NCBI RefSeq assembly: GCF_963556105.2
Contig: NZ_OY829948.1
Span: forward strand, 186,001-250,000
Direction of reading: 5' to 3'
DNA length: 64,000 bases
From: an uncultured Tolumonas sp.
Lineage (GTDB): Bacteria; Pseudomonadota; Gammaproteobacteria; Enterobacterales; Aeromonadaceae
Part shown: one piece after another, positions 60,002 through 64,000 of the stretch
Layout of the letters: every line of letters begins with the position of its first letter
Numbering within the stretch: position 1 is the first letter of the stretch
Notes under the pieces: model-generated
What the model saw: the letters and a program-made list of their open reading frames with translations, nothing else
What the model was told of the DNA's origin: nothing
The model's database searches: none
Translations under genes and position numbers: made by a program

Positions 60002-62119
60002 ATGAAGGAAAGCGTAGTTCATCTGCAAGGCAACACGTCTGACCTGATCATTCAGACCCAACCAGTCGTTGAGATTTTATATTGGGGCGACAAAATATCT
60101 GGTGTGGAAGCTGCTGCAATTCAGGCCGTAAAACGTGCGGTACCGAATGGTCGTTTGGATGTCGATACACCCGTAACAATCAGCCCGGAACACGGGCGCG
60201 GTGTATTCAGCAGCCCTAGTATAGAAGGTAATCGTCAGGGGCTGGATTGGTCACCTGTATTCGAATTCAAAACTATTCAGCAAAACGGTAATCATCTGCT
60301 GATCACGACCGAAGATCAGATCGCCGGTTTAAAACTGGTTTGTGAGCTGAAATTAGACTCGCAAACCGATGTCTTGCAGGTTCGTAACACGCTGACCAAC
60401 CAGAAATCGGCAACTTATCAGGTTGATCGTTTAGCCGTGACGCTGCCCTTACCTGAACGTGCAGACGAGTTAATGGCGTTTCACGGACGCTGGGTCCGTG
60501 AGTTCCAGCCACATCGCCTCAAAGTGAAACACGGTGGTTATCAGCAGGAAAATCGCCGTGGTCGTACTTCCCACGAATATTTCCCCGGCTTTATGCAAGG
60601 AACGGCCAGTTTCAGCGAACAACAAGGTGAAGTCTGGGGTTTCCATCTGGCTTGGAGCGGTAATCACCGCTTGCGCTCCGATGTAAAAACCGACGGTCGA
60701 CGTTTTGTACAAGCAGAAGCACTCTATTTCTCTGGTGAAATTACGCTGGCCGAAGGCGAAAGCATCAGCACACCGTGGGTATATGCCGCCTACAGTGCGC
60801 AAGGTTTGAATGGTATGAGCCATGCGTTCCATCAGTTTGTGCGTAAACAGATAATTCAATTTCCTGATCACAAAGCGCGCCCTGTGCATTTGAACACCTG
60901 GGAAGGGATCTATTTTGATCACGACCCAGAATACATTATGCAGATGGCCAGTCGCGCCGCTGAGTTGGGTGTCGAGCGTTTCATCATCGATGATGGCTGG
61001 TTTAAAGGCCGTAACAATGATCTGGCCGCATTAGGTGACTGGTATCTGGACACCAACAAATATCCGAATGGTCTGGAACCTGTCGTAGCTCATGTACGCA
61101 ATTTGGGAATGGAATTTGGTATCTGGTTTGAACCGGAAATGATTAACCCTGATTCTGATCTGTTCCGCGCACATCCGGATTGGTTATTGGCATTAGACGG
61201 CTATCAACAACCTACCGGTCGTTCTCAATACGTGTTGGATCTGCAAAAAACGCAAGTTTTCGATTACCTGCTGGAACGTCTCGACGCCATGCTTGGTAGC
61301 TACGATATCGCCTATGTGAAATGGGATATGAACCGTGAAGTCGTGCAACCTGGTCATGATGGTTACGCTGCATTAGATGGTCAGACCAAGGCACTGTATG
61401 ACCTGTTTGATGAGCTGCGCCAGCGCCATCCGAAAGTCGAATTTGAATCGTGCGCGTCCGGTGGTGGTCGAATTGATTATGAGATCCTGAAACGCACCCA
61501 TCGCTTCTGGACCTCCGATAACAACGATGCGTTAGAGCGTCAGCAGATCCAGCGCGGTATGAGTTATTTCTTCCCGCCAGAAGTGATGGGTTCGCACATC
61601 GGTGGTCGTCATTGCCACTGCACACGCCGTACTCACAGCATCGGTTTCCGTGGTTTAACCGCCCTGTTTGGTCATATGGGTGTGGAGCTCGACCCGGTCA
61701 AAGAGAGTGCCGAAGAACAAGCCGGTTTTACTCATTACATCGCATTGCACAAACAGCTTCGGCCATTACTGCACAGCGGCAAGGTGGTACGCATCGACCA
61801 TCATGATCCGGCTTTGCAAATCAATGGCGTGATTGCGCAAGACCAATCCAGTGCCGTGTTCCTGTTCAGCCAGCTGGCGATGCCGACTTATACCCTCTCT
61901 GGTAACGCTCGTTTGGCTGGGCTTGATCCGACTAAACACTATCGCCTCTCGGTATTAGATCAACCGGCCAGTATGCGCACCGGTGGCGTGATGAAAAAAC
62001 TACCGTTGTGGCTGGATGAAGAGATGACGCTCAGCGGCGCCTGGCTGGCAAAAGCGGGGATCGCGTTACCGGTGTTAGACCCTGAAAGCGCGTTATTAAT
62101 CAAATTGGACGCCGTGTAA
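60002..62119 (+). CDS. GH36 alpha-galactosidase
   Basis: A 705-residue glycoside hydrolase family 36 enzyme that removes alpha-galactose from melibiose, raffinose and similar sugars. The nucleophile is Asp442 (YVKWDMNREV) and the acid/base Asp lies in TSDNNDALERQQ (Asp506/Asp509). CASGGGRIDYEIL and FEPEMINPDSDLF are family motifs. Length and sequence style resemble plasmid RafA (708). There is no signal peptide, so it is cytoplasmic and needs sugar import. The ATG at 60002 follows GGAG by ten bases. The frame is open to 59924, but that overlaps the operators. Confidence 0.92.
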   Translation: MKESVVHLQGNTSDLIIQTQPVVEILYWGDKISGVEAAAIQAVKRAVPNGRLDVDTPVTISPEHGRGVFSSPSIEGNRQGLDWSPVFEFKTIQQNGNHLLITTEDQIAGLKLVCELKLDSQTDVLQVRNTLTNQKSATYQVDRLAVTLPLPERADELMAFHGRWVREFQPHRLKVKHGGYQQENRRGRTSHEYFPGFMQGTASFSEQQGEVWGFHLAWSGNHRLRSDVKTDGRRFVQAEALYFSGEITLAEGESISTPWVYAAYSAQGLNGMSHAFHQFVRKQIIQFPDHKARPVHLNTWEGIYFDHDPEYIMQMASRAAELGVERFIIDDGWFKGRNNDLAALGDWYLDTNKYPNGLEPVVAHVRNLGMEFGIWFEPEMINPDSDLFRAHPDWLLALDGYQQPTGRSQYVLDLQKTQVFDYLLERLDAMLGSYDIAYVKWDMNREVVQPGHDGYAALDGQTKALYDLFDELRQRHPKVEFESCASGGGRIDYEILKRTHRFWTSDNNDALERQQIQRGMSYFFPPEVMGSHIGGRHCHCTRRTHSIGFRGLTALFGHMGVELDPVKESAEEQAGFTHYIALHKQLRPLLHSGKVVRIDHHDPALQINGVIAQDQSSAVFLFSQLAMPTYTLSGNARLAGLDPTKHYRLSVLDQPASMRTGGVMKKLPLWLDEEMTLSGAWLAKAGIALPVLDPESALLIKLDAV

Positions 62120-62235
62120 GCACATTGCTGCTTACCCAAACAATCAAGACCTGTATACGGAAGAAACGTTGTGCCGTAGCTGCTTCAGGTTAGACAGAGA
62201 GAAATCTCGCTAAGTAAATATACAAGGATAAGCGA

Positions 62236-64000
62236 ATGAAACAACACACATTCAAAGTCAGCTTGTTGTCACTTTGCGTTGCAGGTGTACTCGGCATAGT
62301 GCCTAATGCCTTTGCCGCAGATGCACAACCATCAGCGCTCCCCAAAGCACAGCCATTCCCTGGCCAAGGGAAAGCGATGTTGTTATCACAAAAAGATCTG
62401 ATGGTGTACAAAGCACTGCCTTCTTATTCTGAACCTGAATGGGTCAATAAACTGGTGAAAGAAGGCAAATTACCGCCGGTCAAAGATCGTTTGCCCAAAG
62501 AGCCGATGGTATTTAACAGCAAAGGCATGCCCGATGGCCCCGGTGTGTATGGCGGTGTGTTCCGTATGGTTAGCGGTGGTCGCCCAGAAGGCTGGAACTA
62601 TAACGCGGGTAAAAATTCAGGCTGGGGTGGCACTGAATATACCGTGGCAGAATGTCTGACCCGTACCGGCCCGTTAACGACCATTAAGAAAGAAGAGCAG
62701 ACTCCATTGCCTAATCTGGCCAAAAGTTGGGAATGGTCTGATGATGGCAAACAACTCACTATGCATCTGATTGAAGATGCCAAATGGTCGGATGGTAAAC
62801 CCTTCTCTTCTGATGACGTAATGTTCCTGTGGAATGACAACATTCTTGATCCGCATGTTACCGCATGGGCGAATGCCGATACTTATGGCAAAGGCACCAC
62901 ACTGGAAGCCGTGGATAAAAACACCATTCGCTGGACCTTCAAAGAACCACGCCCAACCCAATATCTGTATAGCATGGCCTTCTTCCGTATGTGTCCCGGC
63001 CCTGCGCATGTGCTGAAACAGTTCCACCCTAAATACAACAAAGACGCCACCTACAGCAGTTACGCCAATGCCTTACCGGCCGACAAAGTCCCGGTTGTCA
63101 CCATGGGTGCTTGGGCGCCGGTTTATCACAAAGCCGATCAGATGATCGTACTACGCCGTAACCCTTACTACTGGAAGGTCGACGAAAAAGGTCAGCAGTT
63201 ACCGTACATGGATGAACTGCGCTTCAAACTGTCGACCTGGACCGATCGTGAAGTGCAAACCGTGGCCGGTAATGCCGATTACGCCAACATGGAAAACCCG
63301 ACCAACTACGTTGAATCGATCAAAAAATCGAAACAGGCTAACTCCCCTGCACGCCTCGATTTCAGCCCTCGCTTCCTCGGCTGGTCACTGTTCATGAACT
63401 TGTCAGAAGATCTGGGTGCCACCGATGAGCGCGAAAAAGCCATTCGTCTGTTGAATCGCCAGTTGAAATTCCGCCAAGCCATCAGCCATGCCATTGATCG
63501 TAATGCACTGGGACAAGCGATGGTTCGAGGCCCATTTGCGCGCCCTTATGCCGGTGGTCTCTATCCAGAAGGTGTCGTCAACGATGGCTCCGTAGTTTAT
63601 TACGGTTACAACCCGAAACTGGCCAAAGAGTTATTGGCTGATATCGGCTTAAAAGACACCGATGGTAACGGCATTGTGAATTGGACCGATGGCCCGATGA
63701 AGGGTAAGGATCTGGAAATCACCATGGTGACACCCGATGGCCCGAGTGAAACATCAATGTCAGAAGGGTTGGTCTCGATGCTGCGTGAAGTGGGCATAAA
63801 ACTGATCCCTCGCCCAATGCAGGGAGCGCAGGTGGATGCCACTTTAGGTGCCAGCAGTTATGACTTCTTCATTCGTCGCAATGACAATGAATATATTCAG
63901 CCGATCCAGCTGGCCGAAGCATTAGCACCGGTGCATGACCAAACCCCTTACTGGCATAAAGGCACCAAGGCCAAACCACAAAACCTGCTGCCGTTTGAAA
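62236..64000 (+). CDS. Family-5 ABC solute-binding protein (AgpA-like), partial
   Basis: 588 codons of an open frame that runs off the window. A signal peptide (MKQHTFKVSLLSLCVAGVLG... cleaved near AFAA-DAQ) is followed by the SBP_bac_5 signature, e.g. WSDGKPFSSDDVMFLWND, KFRQAISHAIDRNALGQAM and SSYDFFIRR. These oligopeptide-type binding proteins also serve alpha-galactosides in rhizobia (AgpA, next to alpha-galactosidase genes), which fits the position here 116 bp after the GH36 gene. AAGGA lies eight to ten bases before the ATG. Permease and ATPase genes would lie beyond 64000. Confidence 0.85.
   Translation, partial: MKQHTFKVSLLSLCVAGVLGIVPNAFAADAQPSALPKAQPFPGQGKAMLLSQKDLMVYKALPSYSEPEWVNKLVKEGKLPPVKDRLPKEPMVFNSKGMPDGPGVYGGVFRMVSGGRPEGWNYNAGKNSGWGGTEYTVAECLTRTGPLTTIKKEEQTPLPNLAKSWEWSDDGKQLTMHLIEDAKWSDGKPFSSDDVMFLWNDNILDPHVTAWANADTYGKGTTLEAVDKNTIRWTFKEPRPTQYLYSMAFFRMCPGPAHVLKQFHPKYNKDATYSSYANALPADKVPVVTMGAWAPVYHKADQMIVLRRNPYYWKVDEKGQQLPYMDELRFKLSTWTDREVQTVAGNADYANMENPTNYVESIKKSKQANSPARLDFSPRFLGWSLFMNLSEDLGATDEREKAIRLLNRQLKFRQAISHAIDRNALGQAMVRGPFARPYAGGLYPEGVVNDGSVVYYGYNPKLAKELLADIGLKDTDGNGIVNWTDGPMKGKDLEITMVTPDGPSETSMSEGLVSMLREVGIKLIPRPMQGAQVDATLGASSYDFFIRRNDNEYIQPIQLAEALAPVHDQTPYWHKGTKAKPQNLLPFE

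Overview
The window is a 64 kb stretch of a gammaproteobacterial chromosome, most like the Aeromonadales (Tolumonas/Aeromonas type). That placement is inferred from gene order and protein character (accA-dnaE-rnhB-lpxB-lpxA-fabZ-lpxD-skp-bamA-rseP-dxr-cdsA-uppS-frr-pyrH-tsf-rpsB, cyoABCDE followed by yajR, the HI0607-type AroE paralogue). No 16S rRNA gene is present to prove it. Coding density is high and most genes are intact.

Layout. 1-5.5 kb: an AT-rich accessory patch with a PAS-GGDEF diguanylate cyclase between two ~97 bp direct repeats, a tiny membrane protein, an IS256-family element inserted in the tail of an IS481-family element (both transposases frameshifted), and an orphan PilU ATPase. 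It ends against a diguanylate cyclase gene that has lost its 5' part (5549-6268). 6.3-13.3 kb: a shikimate-dehydrogenase-like gene and the cytochrome bo3 operon cyoABCDE-yajR. 13.5-18.3 kb: a Fur-box-preceded FhuE-like TonB receptor, a GAF/HD-GYP phosphodiesterase and a CNNM/CorC-type protein. 18.5-23.2 kb: tRNA-Thr(TGT) and tRNA-Phe(GAA), a YdjM-like protein, a yybP-ykoY (Mn2+) riboswitch ahead of a GDT1/UPF0016 exporter, a CHAD protein and a one-piece fructose-type PTS EIIABC with a CRP site. 23.2-25.7 kb: the three-gene AmmeMemoRadiSam set, one gene divergent from the other two.

25.8-35.0 kb holds the most interesting system: CheW, CheR-TPR, CheW, CHASE3-MCP, CheA-REC, CheB and a REC-linker-GAF-GGDEF protein. 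The gene content is that of the Pseudomonas Wsp surface-sensing system, which controls cyclic-di-GMP rather than the flagellar motor. The gene order is rearranged, the receptor sensor domain looks different, and the output cyclase is much longer with a cysteine cluster. Its first gene has no normal start codon in frame and appears to start at CTG.

35.0-58.6 kb is the conserved envelope/translation cluster: fatty acid and lipid A synthesis, outer-membrane assembly, isoprenoid and phospholipid precursors, ribosome recycling, UMP kinase, EF-Ts and S2, then divergently map-glnD-dapD. The normally essential cdsA is split by an apparent single-base loss. 58.7-64.0 kb is an alpha-galactoside utilisation locus: a LacI-type repressor, a mirror-symmetric pair of operators, a GH36 alpha-galactosidase and a family-5 (oligopeptide-type) solute-binding protein running off the window.

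Three GGDEF proteins and one HD-GYP protein in the first 35 kb mark this as a c-di-GMP-rich region.
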